Positions 23,886 through 36,028 of a DNA stretch of 64,000 nt are shown in pieces. This DNA is from Heliocybe sulcata (Eukaryota; Basidiomycota; Agaricomycetes; Gloeophyllales; Gloeophyllaceae). The notes beneath the pieces were generated by a model. The model made no database searches, was not told the origin of the DNA, and saw only the letters and a program-made list of their open reading frames with translations. Location: assembly GCA_004369045.1 (NCBI GenBank), contig ML213519.1, forward strand, positions 229,060 to 293,059. Direction: 5' to 3'. The first letter of the stretch is position 1. Each line of letters begins with the position of its first letter. Position numbers and translations under genes: made by a program.

Positions 23886-24862
23886 CGTTAATTTCTTTCG
23901 TTATACCGGAGCTCCGAGTATTCGTGGACGTGAATGAGCGACTGAAAACGGATGAGAGTCGACCTGCGAAGAGAAACCAGCCCTGCTGGTGGTAAGAAAG
24001 AGAGGAGTCCACCAAGCAAAGGCGAAAGAGAGCAAGTGGCGACAGTCCTTGTATCCCAAGACTCTTTTAAGTTGCCATGTTGGTCGAGCACGTTGATATG
24101 ATCTTCCTTGATAGCGGTTGCTTGACAGGTCGTGTGGCGGTGCCGCCACGCAGTTCCTACGAAGTACGACGTCGCGGTTCCCAAACCCTTCCTTCGTATA
24201 ACATTAGTCTTGCCGCAGGGTAGTTTTGCTCAAGTTTCCGCTAGGGCATAAATTCTGCACTCGGTGCGTTACTTAGACTGCGTATGAGGTTTTGAGGATC
24301 TGAGAGTATTAATGACAAGGAGCTGTGATCGCATTTGGTGGGATATCATCGATCTAACCGATGGGAATTACCTATGTTTGCGCGTTCTGTGTGATACCCC
24401 CTACAGGATATGGCTTCTTGGTCCTCATAGCCTACAGGAACCATGGTACCGTTAATCCTCGATTGGTCCTCTACTCCGCAACGCCAAACAAGCACCTTAC
24501 CGAGTGTTTACATCCTCGGTACGCGCATCAACTCAGCCGCACATCAAATGTGATGCCATACGGACGACGTGATTATCACTCGGTTGGTACTCGACGCAGA
24601 TGGGTTGTTCCTGAACATGGACGCCGGTCCTCTCGTTGTGCATGCCGAGAGGATTATGTACGAAGAATGGCCCACGCTCTCAAGGTTGCTCAGGCCAAGC
24701 TCCCCATGACTCCCTTGGCCTATGTGCTACTAGACTCCGCGATCCCCAGATTATGACATTCGAATCTTCTTTACTTTGGCTTGGCTCGACTGCTGGATTC
24801 TCAACGCAATGGCCGGTCCGAGGTCGTCCATCAAGTCGATCCACCAGTAGCAGAAGTATGGA
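23886..24862. other. Upstream flank of lipase, conserved in both duplicate units
   Basis: Holds the lipase promoter. The part at about 24440-24760 is conserved in unit B at about 26640-26900. Read on the minus strand both copies share a protein-like stretch (ERTGVHVQEQ here, ERTDVHIQEQ in B) with an in-frame three-base length difference, so it may be the remains of a third gene. No domain is recognised and both copies meet stops. Confidence 0.45.
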
Positions 24863-24879
24863 CCATAGGGTGCGATGCC

Positions 24880-25673
24880 CTAATTCTTCTCATTGGCCAC
24901 TTCATCCAGACAGACGCAAACTGCTGCCATCATGGCCGCATCGACTGAAGATAGACTCCTCAGTCAGACTCTCATACTAATATAAAGCCAGGCGGGACAT
25001 ACCTCCTGGACCAACGGTCAAATAGTACGTCTGCTGATCAAAGAATACCTCTCCGACATTCATGAATTTCCTGTGGATCCGAGCCACGACGATGTCGCCG
25101 GCGTAAATCTCGGCATGTCTATCCAGGATGGAGCCTTTCACCAGGAGCTCTACTTCTCGGCCATCGAAGTTCTGGAAATGTACCGAAAGCTTGTCGCCGA
25201 GCATAGAGAAGTGGCGCTTCACATGGCAAATTTCGGGTTCCTCGGTCTCACCAGCGTATATCTATGTAAGTACTTAGTACTGGTATTCTCCCTACAGTAT
25301 CAGAAGTACTCACCCGGAACTGCTTGAACAACGTGAAGATCTGGTCTCGGATATTCAGAATTGGCTGCCCTTGCGCATCACAAAGGAGCTTCCTGTTCCG
25401 TAGCGAGAACACCTTGCCCTTCATGATAAGAAATGGTCTCCCATCAGGCGTAGTAATCTCGTAGTCGTCTCCAGTAAAGGACAATTTCTTCTCCCGGAGC
25501 TTCAGGGTGAATTCGCCGTGATGCTGCGTGAAGTGGCGTATAACTCCTAACGGAGCACCGATGCTAGAATGACGATTGCTGTCAACGAGCTGCGCAGGAC
25601 ATTGAGAACAACTGATGACTTACCCGGACATTGGTCCGACCATTTTGGGCTCACTGGAATCGAACAGACCCAT
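24880..25673 (-). CDS. LURP-one-related (tubby C-like) protein, copy B, intact, 212 aa
   Basis: Four exons: 25624-25673, 25314-25578, 25003-25261, 24880-24944, total 639 bases, stop TAG at 24880-24882. Start ATG at 25671-25673 gives MGLFDSSEPK. The barrel strands read LREKKLSFTGDDYEI, IMKGKVFSLRNRKLL, FKQFR, HFSMLGDKLSVHFQNFDG and REVELLVKGSILDRHAEIY, and end with an AVCVCLDEVANEKN tail typical of the fungal family. About 210 aa is the usual length. In plants LURP-one proteins are linked to defence, but nothing here shows a function in fungi. Copy A has the same exon plan with one extra base. Confidence 0.88.
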
Positions 25674-26154
25674 CACAGGAACGAGCAAATCTAGCGATAC
25701 CAATCAAAGGATGCGATGGTGCAAAGTCGGACAAGATCCGTATGAGGTGATGATTGAGTACTTCTTCTACGCTGCACTTTTCCTTTAATATGGTGTATAG
25801 CAGAGCATAGCCAACGAGGCTGCGCTCTCCTGCTAACAGTCTCCTGAAAGAATTAATCAGGCGCCAGCACAGCTTATTCGCCGAGGCGATGACTACCACC
25901 ATACCGGCGGCCGACACTACGCGCACCCGCAGCATTCATCGCCAAGTCTATTTCATTGTCTTCCTCGAGACCAATAATAACCTCGAACCTTTTCAAGCTT
26001 TCCACAAAGGAAAGCTCGCCGCAAAACATACAAAGCGGCACAGCACTCCCTGCGGAGAACAGCTCAACTCCTCATCCTCCCCAATTGAATAAATTATAGC
26101 ACTCTGTCCGTCGAGGTGGATTCGAGATTCGAATACAATTCAGAAAGTCCTACA

Positions 26155-26461
26155 TAGTCTATACGCAGATCATTCTCCGTGCCCAGGCAGGCAGCCGTAA
26201 GGATTGCACTACTGGCATTCTCTTTCACGATATGCGCTTCGCCCTAGGGAGTTGAACGTATCCTAGGAGCTGAGCGCTGAGGGGGCACAGGGTCGTTCTG
26301 ATTCGTGATGTGGATGAACGATGTCCCCAGCTAGCGGACGGGCATGAACATGGACAGTCGCGGGGATAAGTCGAATTACATACATTGCTATCCACGAGGT
26401 CTGCGCACTCTTGCTTTCTTGCCCTGGGTAAGACGGTCGTCGTCAGAGAGATAGATGGGTT
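26155..26461 (-). pseudogene. Lipase fragment in unit B
   Basis: Matches the exon 7, intron 6 and exon 6 end of the lipase at 22498-23885. Recognisable strings include the antisense of the NQNDPVP region and of the DLVDSN exon end. The nucleophile exon, signal peptide and first five exons are absent: the fragment joins directly to the sequence that lies upstream of the lipase in unit A. It also carries small length changes. It cannot encode a lipase. Confidence 0.85.
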
Positions 26462-27015
26462 CTGCTCAAGAATCTCCTAGGCATAGATTTCGCACTCGGC
26501 GCGTCATTCAGATTGCGTATGAGATTTTGAAGATTGGCAAATCTCAAAGACAGGATCTGCGATTTGCGCGTTTTCCGATACTCACCCTTGCACAACATGG
26601 CCATCTTCTCTTGACAGCCTACAAGGACTATGGCACCGTTAAACGTTAATTCTCGGCTGGTCCTCTACTCCACAACGCCAAACATACACCTTACCGACTG
26701 GTTTCATCCTCGGTATGCGCATCAACTCGGCTGCGCATCAAATGCGATGGCATACAAACGAGCAGCTGATTATCACTCGGTTGGTGCGCAACCCAGATGC
26801 GTTGTTCCTGAATATGTACGTCGGTCCTCTCGCTGTGTATGCCGAGGGCCCAATTATGTGCGAAGAACTTGAATGACCCATACTCTTGTTGCTCTTCCGT
26901 CACGCAGATGGCGACATTCGAATTTTCTCCGCTTTGACTGGTCTCGACCAGTTACCTCTCAACGCAACGGCCGGAGCGAGGTCGCCCAGCAAGCTAATCC
27001 ACCAGTAGCAAAGGT

Positions 27016-29435
27016 GACAGGAGCCTTTACATCCTTTATGAAGATTCGAGCGTCCCAACAAGCTGCGCTCCTGGCGCATCGGCCAAGCTCTCCTTCCGTC
27101 TAAACACATGGAACCTTCACGAGAATTGTCGCCCAGATGACTTTCGCCGAGACCAGCTTCACAAAAATGTAGCTCTCCAGACCCTCTTCGTCTTGGCTGA
27201 TCGCGGCCCGAGCTGGTCCATACCGCCGAGCATCAACCGCCCGGAACTTGCCATGCATCCGACTAGGTGATTTCCTCCCACCGCGGTGCACTGGCTGCCG
27301 ACACCCTCGGCTCCCACTGCATATCCTACACTGGAACCCAGTACGCTACGTAGGTGGAGAAGGGCGTGTGCGGGGCTGAGGCTTACTCTCCATCTCCGCC
27401 AGTGACGTGCCCGACTCGCATACAGTTGAAAAGGCATATCTCCTGCGAGTGAACGTCCTCCGATGCAGCGGAGTTGGCGGTGGGGATATGTCAACAGCTT
27501 GACAGAGCGCCAATGGGTGCGAATTCTGACCCACGATTTGATATAAATGCCAGGAGGGACGGAGCATTCCCACCTAGTTCGTCGCTCATATCGATATGGT
27601 ACGGCATTGGCGCGCCACCCATGGTGTTGTGCAGGGAGCGTCGGCGGCAGGAATGACGGGCGCCGCCAGAACAGCTGTGAAATCGACAAATGCGCCGATA
27701 CTGGCAGTTTGGAAGACACAAGTAGGCAGCTGTAGAGGTTGGCTACTCGGTATCGGGTGAGGCGATATTTACCGCGCATTGCAGGGTTAGCTGTGTCCAT
27801 CAGAATTATTAGGGCCGCGCACATTGGCGAGGAAGGAATCCGAAGCAGCTGTGATAAACCCAAAGCGGAGCCACACGTTGATATCACGGCACACTGCAGT
27901 GCACGAAGTTAATGAGATATTGGGGAGTCTCCGGCGCAAGCTGGTAAGCAGAAGAAGTGAACGCCCATAGCGGCCTCGGCCACCGTGAAACCTGGGACTG
28001 AATGTGCGACCAGAGTTGGCAAGATCCATCGAGCGAGTATTACAGTGGGGCCAGAAGCACGGGGACGTCGCCGAACCACCGAGATCAGTAGTTCATAACG
28101 ATTGAAAGATCCGAAGTGTATGAGATACTGCAGTGCACGAAATGGTAACCGTCGGGCCAGGAGCAATGTTTCAAGCCGGATAGCGGTATTCGGAATCCAA
28201 GATAGGGATAGTAAAGCTCGTCCGCTGAGACCCAGGTATCGAAGTGCGCCCAATAGGAGCGAGAGACTCGTATAAGTAGAAGCCAGCATCCCAAGTTCGA
28301 AGGTACCAGTAAGGCTTTAATAGGATTTTGATAGGAGACTGTGAGCGACAGCCCAGGAGTAACTTGACAGTCGATGTCCCGCCCGTGATCGTCTGGGGTA
28401 CATATGGGGCGCTGCAACGGAGGTGTCTTCGCCCTGATCAGTACACTCGCCAGTCAGTGATCACTGCACTGCCGTGCAATACTGCACGTGCGCATCTATT
28501 AGAGTTTGCAAGGTCCGCCAAACGCCTTGCAATTGGACGTATCTGTTGAGATGCCATAGAGCAAGTGAAAGCTTATTAGTTTGAAATGAAACTCATGACT
28601 TAGTCTACGCCGCGGTAGGCCGAAGAAGTGTACTGCCTGTGATAACCACCATCCTCTGGATTCGCAGACTGAAGAATAGGCACTGTCGTGTATATGGGTC
28701 CAAATTTTCTGCGCCTTCATTTCGGGCCGCGCAATTTGCAGTGAAAATTTTGGCACTCAGTCTAATGACTGAATGGTTATTAGTTGCGTCGCCGGTATTT
28801 CGTCTGGTAGCCAGGCCTCCGGGGTATACACCTCCGGACCACGGCCTAAACTTGCTGCGGTGCTGATGCTGAGCGAGACGGAACCAGGCGATGACCGACA
28901 GTTGCATTTTACGCCCCCGAGAGACACACAGAGACTGCAGCTATGGTCGTGAGCCAGCCGAACGTGGCCAGTAATAGCTCACGCGACAGTCAAGGACCAC
29001 AAGCGCGACGATGGCCAAGAAGGCAGTCATCGATGAAGCCCGGAGATGAATCTTAGATGCGTGAGCCCATAGATCGAGAAGTGCCGAGAGTGTTCCTGGA
29101 AGAGGAGTGACGCCACGTGGGCCGCGACAGCTCTATTCTGGGCAGTGGGCTATGGCATGCGCGAAAACTTGTCGAGCGTACTGGGGCTGCTATACCGTCG
29201 TCCCATAAATTTTCTGCTCTCATTGTCGGGTCACTGATCGCCATCGAGAACGGTTGCGGTGGTCGCCAGAGGGGATGGTGGTCGGCTAGGGAGGCAGGGG
29301 TAGGCGCGCCATCAAATAGAGCGGCCTTATCAGCGGGAGCGCCGTTATCTCGAGCGCCAGTGATGGGAGAGGCGTGAAGCGAAGTAGCTTCACATGGTGC
29401 CTTGGACGCCCTTGCCCGGAGTGCGCTTCTCGCCC
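27016..29435. other. Intergenic, possible decayed membrane-protein fragments
   Basis: No complete gene is supported. Minus-strand fragments at about 27346-27900 read like the tail of a fungal membrane protein (a hydrophobic FQTASIGAFVDFTAVLAAP stretch followed by a polar tail rich in Pro/Arg), and fragments lie at about 27900-28900, but frames do not join. The longest frame (242 aa at 27159-27887) mixes unrelated composition and lacks splice sites. Confidence 0.4.
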
Positions 29436-29559
29436 TTAAATATTCTCCGTGCATCATCTCTTCCTTCCTCCCCATTCCTCAGCTCTTTACACAGCTTCGA
29501 GAGTTCCTCTCCCCTCCCCTCCTTCCTCCGCGTGAGCAGTTCGTCTGCACGCTACCACC
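29436..29559 (+). promoter_or_regulatory. Promoter of the amino-acid permease gene
   Basis: A TATA-like TTAAATATT lies at 29436-29444, followed by a pyrimidine-rich leader to about 29530. This pattern is common at fungal transcription starts. The start ATG is at 29560 in a good context (CCACCATGG). Confidence 0.5.
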
Positions 29560-31510
29560 ATGGAGCCCACGCACCATCTCGAGAAACAGAGCAGCGGCTC
29601 CTTCGACAAGTCCGCGTCGGTCGAGAAGGGCGCTTCTTCAGAGGATGTCCACGTCGTCCAGGCGCGCGAACAGTATCACTTCGACGCCAATGACCTCGAC
29701 CGTGTCCAGCGCCGGCTTCACGAGCGCCATGTCCAGATGATTGCCATCGCTGGTACCCTTGGTACGGGTCTCTTCCTTGGTTCCGGTAATTCGTTGCAGG
29801 GAGCGGGTCCGGCGGGTGCCCTCATCGCTTACGCTCTCGTCGGCACGGTCGCCTACTCGTCACTTTGTGCCGTCGGTGAGATGACCAGTCTTGCTCCCGT
29901 CTCCGGTACCTTCCCCCACTTTGCGGCAAGATGGGTCGACCCTGCTTTCGGTTTCGCGGTCGGTTGGAATTACTTCTACACCAACTTGATGTCCGTCCCC
30001 GTCGAAATCTCTGCTGCCGCTATCCTGGTGACTTTCTGGGATGAGAATGTTCGTCACCGTGATCTTCCCATTTCGTAATACAGTGCTTACTCTGATGCCA
30101 TCGCAGTTGTCCCACCAATGGATCTACACACTTGTCGTTTGCATAGTGGTTTGCGCTATCAATGTCTTCGGTGTGCGATGGTTCGGCGAGGCAGAGTTCG
30201 TGTTCTCGATAATCAAGAGTAAGTTTTTTTGCACAGTTCCGGGTCTGCTGATTCCAACCGTTCGGCATCCAGTCTGCCTGATTCTTGGGCTCATCCTAGT
30301 TGGTTTGATCATCGATCTCGGTGGAGGCCCCGACCACGACCGTATTGGATTCCGCTATTGGCGCGATCCCGGTGCATTCGCGCCTGCAGGTCTCGTGTCC
30401 AACCTGAACACGGACAAGTTCTTGGGCTTCCTCTCGGTCATCGTCCAGGCTGCGTTTTCATTCCAGGGTATGGAGCTTGTTGCCATGTAAGCAGTGCTTT
30501 CGTGATTTCTTTCCTTGAGTGCTGATGATTAATGATTCTGCAACGCAGTGCTGCATCTGAGACTCACAACCCACGCCACAACATCGCCAAAGCTGTCCGC
30601 CGTGTCTTCTACCGTATCTTGGTCTTCTACGTGTTGGGCATTCTCATCACTGGTATGCTCGTGCCGTATAATGACCCGGACCTGCTTGGCGGCGGAAGCA
30701 GCAGCGCCCAATCTCCCTACGTCATTGCCATCCGGCGTGCAGGCATCAAGACGCTCCCTTCCATTATCAACGCTGCGGTCTTCACCAGCGCATTCTCTGC
30801 TGGCAACTCCTTCCTCTTTTGTTCCAGTCGTATCCTGTACGGCCTGGCCCTTCGGGGGCAGGCGCCGCGTATCTTCACTAAGTGCACGCAGGCGGGTCTG
30901 CCCATCGTGGCCGTGGTGTCGTGCTCCGCGGTATCCCTGCTCAGTTTCATGAGCGTATCGAGCGGCGCTACCACGGTATTCAACTGGTTCGTCTCGCTCT
31001 CCACTGTCGGTGGATTCTTCGGGTGGTGGGGCATCAACATCACGTACGCGTTCTTCCACCGCGGTCTGAAGGCGCAGGGCCGGGATCGCACGGAGTTGAT
31101 CTACTACAGCTCGCTGCAGCCGTGGTTGAGCTACTGGGGCATCTTCTGGACTTCGATCTTCATCTTGATTAATGGGTTCGAGGTGTTCTGGGACTTCAAT
31201 GCGGCTGGCTTCTTGACGGCTTGTGAGTGTCCTCTGTTTCGCATGCGATTACTTGAACTCATGTATGCGCGGAAGATATCAACGTCCCGCTCTTCTTCTG
31301 CCTCTGGATATTCTGGAAGGTCTTCAAGCGGACACGCGTATGGAAGCCACTCCAAATGGACTTCACGACAGTAAGTGACGGATGCTGGTTGTACGGTGTC
31401 GATGACGCTCACCTGGTCGGGTATAGGGTATCCCCTCAGTTGAGGAAACCGAGGAACCTGAAGTGCCCCCAACAACATTCTGGGGCAAGGTCGGGAAGTT
31501 CCTGTTCTAG
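29560..31510 (+). CDS. Amino-acid permease (APC superfamily), 555 aa
   Basis: Proton-coupled uptake of amino acids at the plasma membrane. Six exons: 29560-30048, 30107-30218, 30273-30486, 30549-31222, 31276-31370, 31427-31510, total 1668 bases, stop TAG 31508-31510. After a charged cytosolic N-terminus of about 55 residues, the first membrane segment carries the family motif (MIAIAGTLGTGLFLGSG), followed by the alternating hydrophobic segments expected of a 12-pass transporter (for example LVVCIVVCAINVFGVRW and FYVLGILITGMLVPY). The C-terminus is short and polar. Closest in type to the yeast GAP1/AGP group; substrate cannot be told. Minus-strand frames inside it are shadows. Confidence 0.93.
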
Positions 31511-32177
31511 TTGTCGGGTAGTTATGACCGCTTCATGCTATACGATAGATACCATAGCGCGGGTGACGTGTGCTGTAATTATTAAAATTATTATGAATGT
31601 GGCTTACCTTTGCTACAAGCATCCATCGGGTCGGGGTTCCCCGACCCCAGATCGACGCATATGTTGACCGTCTCCCTTTCGTACAATCCTGCAGAACGAA
31701 TGCCTACATTCCTAGGTAGGAAGAACTCAGGGTAAGGCCGACGCATATATCGACTTCCTTCTGTTCATACGACGAACCAGTGTCAGTACGTCCCGCCTAA
31801 ACTGCCAGATGTGATATCTTACCTTCCGTTGCAGTTGGCCTAAAATGCTTTAATTTCGGCGCGTCTCCCTACCATCGACTGCAGTGCACCTCGTCTTCTG
31901 CAAGAGTCATCGATATCCCTCGTTACCCTTGCACGAGACGGCATCGATCCGACTACTTTACTTCACCTGTATGGTCGGGCAACCAGACGAATCTTAAACA
32001 GAACAGATATGTCTTTAGTCGTCTCAGGGGAGAGAAGAAGATGCTGGAAGCAGGTCAGATCCTATTGAATCTCCGACAGGTGCGCGACGCGTCCCGCGGT
32101 AACGTGAGGTCACGAGATATGAAAGAAGGTTACACATCACGTGCTTTGCCAGAACGCTTTAGCAGGTCACTCACACC
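31511..32177. other. Intergenic between permease and F-box gene
   Basis: No gene seen. Holds the permease 3' region and the promoter of the F-box gene. Confidence 0.5.
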
Positions 32178-33978
32178 ATGGCCAGGAGACGCGCTACCTT
32201 GTCAAGCATGCCTCTCTGGATCACCAAGTACGACATTGTCTGCCTGATATTAGAAGCACTGTTAGAAGGCCATGTCGATCGCAGCAGCGACTCTGATATC
32301 CTCAACATCGGGCTAACATGTCGCACCCTTCTTGAGCCTGCCATGGACTGTCTTTGGCGGCAGAGACACATTTTCAGTCTGATTCGGCTCCTTCCAAAGG
32401 ACATCATTGCTCTTCAACGTGGTTTGTGGCCGCGTCCATCTACTTGGGTGAGTATTGTGTTTTGCTGAAGAAGATCGTGGGGTTGTACATATACAAGCAT
32501 ACTTACGTCTATAGCAGAGAGTCACCAGGGTTCTTACCCCCGAAGATATTGTCACTAAGGACGGCACCGAGAGTCGATTCTCTTTCTACTCAAAACGCAT
32601 CAAGTGTTTGGACATGGGTTACTCTTGTATTCGACTGTACAATCACCATTCCTCCGGTGACTACATTACGCTAGAACTCAAGAAGAAGATACATGATTTA
32701 CGCACTATGGACCATCCTACATCCTGGTACGGGCGGCTGCTATCTGATGATCGCATCGAGGAACCGGTGGATGCACTGATGAACCTCTTTCGTGGACATC
32801 CAGACATGGGACAGCTGCTCATGCCGCAGCTGGACACGTTGTCTTGCACATCATCCCTTGACAAATCCTTCGAACTCTCTGTCACTCTGGCACACGGTTT
32901 ACGTTCCCTCAACATCGACATATTCGACTGTTTTACTGAGATGCAGACTTCCAACTTGATGTCGCTGCTTCGATCTCAGAGCAGAGTGGAAGAACTGTGC
33001 TTCTGCGGCTCCATTTGTCCAGACATGGAGGAACTCCCTTTGTCGGAAATAATTGATACCCTTCCCAATTTGCGGATTCTATCTCTTCCCAGTTGTGTCC
33101 CGGTGCCCCACAGGCACGCCTCCTGCTTGGCAAAGGGTGCGAATCTCGAAATTTTGCAAGTGCGTCTTATTCGAGGCGAGTCATTATTTGCCGGCAAATG
33201 GCAGGGCGGATTCGCAAAGCTCAAATCACTTCGGGTGACGTTAGATCATCTCGACTCCGATGCAGCGCTCTTCGGGCTGGCCAGGGCCTCTCGACTAGAG
33301 ACGCTGGACCTGGTGATGTACGCCGGTCCTACGCAGCAGTCGCTATCCGCTTGCTTTGGTAGTCTTAAGGTCTTACCGACATCCATACAGAACTTGTTCA
33401 TTCATGAGGAGCAGCACAAGGGTCACTTCAGCACTAGCTTCTTCAACAGGGACTTTGTCAAGCATCTCCTACAACTTTCTGGACTCCAAAATGTCATTAT
33501 ATCCCTGACCGCCGTATGTCAACTCGACAATCGCTCCCTAGAGGAGATAGCGTACGCGCTGCCGGCTCTGAGGTGCTTTCAGATGTCGATGTACGGCATG
33601 CACGGTCCCCTACGCTGTCCAATGACGTTGGATGGCCTTGCGGCGCTGCCCCGGGCATGCTCGAACTTGCAGCACGCTGAAGTCAGCATCAGGCGCGAAG
33701 GCTGCTGCACGATGAGGATAGACAAGACGACTGTGGTTGGACGTGGTCTGATCTCGCGCCTGGAGCTTACCTTTCATGGAAAATGGGGTCCTACGCAGAC
33801 GGATGGTCTGCGCAGGTTGATAGGATCGGCGTATGAAGACCTCGAAGAGGTGCGGCTCTGTGGATCCATTCAATTTGAAGAGGAACAATCAGATGACGGT
33901 ACTGGTGGCGTCACGGACATGATTGCTTCGCAGCTAAGACTCCCTCGTAGCATCCCTGTCCGTTACCAACAGACCTAA
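32178..33978 (+). CDS. F-box protein with leucine-rich repeats, 577 aa
   Basis: Probable substrate adaptor of an SCF ubiquitin ligase. Two exons, 32178-32447 and 32515-33978 (intron 32448-32514; an acceptor three bases on is equally in frame). An F-box-like segment lies at about residues 14-55 (ITKYDIVCLILEALLEG ... LTCRTLLEPAMDCLW). The rest shows irregular leucine-rich repeats (LRSLNIDIFD, LPNLRILSLPSC, LKSLRVTLDHLD, LETLDLVMYA). Agaricomycetes carry hundreds of such genes and the substrate is unknown. Stop at 33976-33978. Confidence 0.85.
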
Positions 33979-36028
33979 ATCTATGCCTAACCTAGACATC
34001 CGATTGGACCACATAGCCATTGGCGACGCAGGTTGCATGCAGACGATGGCCGGACTTGGTGGGCTGTCTATGAAATGTATGGCTGCGTTGACCGTTGCAA
34101 AATGTAAACCCGCCCTTGCATTCCTGCTGATCAAGAGGACATTGAACCTCCGAACAAGGATGTGCACTGGGGCGATAATCCTGACGCGACTGGTCTCTAG
34201 GCAAAGGGATCGCGCATCATTAGTAACATCCATAATACAACACATGACACAGACCACATGAGGCCGAATTAGAGCTCCGGGTATCTTCATTAGGGCCCAA
34301 GAAAGGAAAGTAGGCGTTGCGGTCACCCTCAGAGCGGCCGAGATTGAACATTGCCACTTTCTCTGATGTCCTTCATTGTCTTATACAAGCCCCTTGGTGG
34401 ATGTACCTGAAGAGCATCATCACAGACCTGCGAATACGTCTGCCGAACAAGTTCGCTATGTCTCACCATGAATGAACTGCGCACAACGGTCAGGAGTCCA
34501 ATCCAGCTCTTTCGCAATCTCGCTCATGGCTTCTAGGACTTACTCCAATCAAATTACGGCAGGGTGCAGGAGTCCTCCGCACTCACCGAAGCGGCTGGAC
34601 CCCCTTCATCGCCACATCTTGCAGCTCGTCTATCGGTATGACCCATTCACCCGTATTTGCCTCGCCAATACCTGCGACGGATGGAGTGAGCGAGACCTCA
34701 AAACTATGCTTGATATGCTTGTATTGGAGACAGGTCGTCGTGAACGCAGATCGGCGAGTCTCTATCACCCGCTCTCGTAGACACCTTTATAGCGCCAACA
34801 GGCACAAAAAGTGGGTTTAAGCATATGTATCTTCAGTTCAGTTTCTTCGATGGATCCTGACATACCTAAGGCAACCGAAAGACCATATCGCCAGAACATG
34901 CCGAAATACTTGATATCAAACGAGGGCGACATGGTGATATTGCAGAACAGGGAGCTCTGCTTGGGATGATACAGCATCGGGATACGAACATATCTTGCAA
35001 TCATAGTAGAATTAACGTGACGGACCGTGACGGGACGCGTTTGCGCGTTATTTGTTATTATTTGCAGTAGAGCTGTAAGTTGGCTTCATTTCTCTTGGCT
35101 TCATTTCGCACGGCCCTCCGCCTCCTTGTGTACTATATACTGACGTCGGTATTTGGTAAGTGCTTTGCCTGTAATGAAAGCTTCTTCAGGACATGATTCA
35201 ACGGCGCTGCGTTAAATATGCTCCAGATAGATAGTTGTCCAAGTAGGTCACAACTCTCCTCTTATCCATCCCAACGCAAACTGTCCGGTCCTCAAAAGTG
35301 CGTTTCACTCGTATTGTCTATTTCACGTACGTATCTTTCTGAGGTCTGTTTGTTTTCCATCGCCTTCGCTACCTCTACATTGATAGCCACTTTTGAATTT
35401 AGGCTCTATTCCGGTGCTGTGCCATGCCCTCTCCTTATATAATGCTTGCTGGGCCCATAGAACCTCTGTATCTTACTGACTATCGTCGATAATAGTCTCA
35501 TGACAAGTTTTTGACTGCAGTGCATCTCATCCTGCAATTCGGAGACGTACCGGGACAGACAAAATTACGGTACGTTTCTCTTGCGCACTTGGTGGTCCGT
35601 GGTGGGTCCGGGTGATGAATTACTTGTAACAGAATGATGGCCTGAGAGTAACCCGTGTACATCAGCGTACTGGCCGGCCAGGTCCGCACAGGCACCAACA
35701 CGGCCAACCGATACTGCCGACCTTCCCGTCCTACTACTTGGGCATTCGCGAGCCGGGTTGACCGAGACCTGTTCCGGCATAGCCTATGTGGCGGCTGGTG
35801 GACGTGTCAGGGTTTCAAGGTGTGAGCACTGGGCGCTCGTTAACCTCATTGCTATGCATAGATGTGGTCAGTTCCTGATGCACTCATTATAGCATAACGG
35901 ACCTGTAGGTCACTTGCAAGGCGGTACGGAAGAGATCGTGAGGTATAAAACATGCTTCGGGGCCGCTAGGCTACGGTATCGGTGCACCTGAGCCAATACT
36001 CGCGGTGGGACTCAGATAGCCTGCAAAG
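33979..36028. other. Intergenic, one weak minus-strand gene candidate
   Basis: Mostly empty. A minus-strand candidate at about 34329-35004 begins with ATG at 35004 and a clean donor after 34866, and continues in a coding-like frame (VIETRRSAFTTTCLQYKHIKH, about 34600-34770), but the only good acceptor puts the frames out of step and meets a stop. It may be a decayed gene of unknown family. Nothing is supported at 35010-36028. Confidence 0.35.

Larger units (their letters stand above)
21030..24862. repeat. Segmental duplication unit A (LURP-one, lipase, flank)
   Basis: The order of landmarks in this block is repeated in the next 2.15 kb: LURP-one gene, spacer with the shared string TATAGCAGAGCATAGCCAAC, lipase, then a conserved flank ending in ATCCACCAGTAGCA. 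The units sit head to tail. Unit A holds a complete lipase; unit B lacks most of it. Confidence 0.85.
24863..27015. repeat. Segmental duplication unit B
   Basis: Second, shorter copy of the block at 21030-24862. It keeps the LURP-one gene complete, keeps the 3' half of the lipase region only as a fragment, and has lost the lipase 5' exons and promoter. It ends in the same landmark (ATCCACCAGTAGCA, about 26996-27009). Many scattered substitutions, visible by eye, show the duplication is not recent. Confidence 0.82.

Noticed and set aside
27159-27887. 242-aa minus-strand frame
   Set aside because: Composition changes along it, no domain, and a better-looking fragmentary reading lies in another frame.
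29053-29475. 140-aa minus-strand frame upstream of the permease
   Set aside because: Overlaps the permease promoter, is Ala/Ser/Arg-rich and has no domain.
30529-31059. 176-aa minus-strand frame
   Set aside because: Shadow of the permease exon on the other strand.
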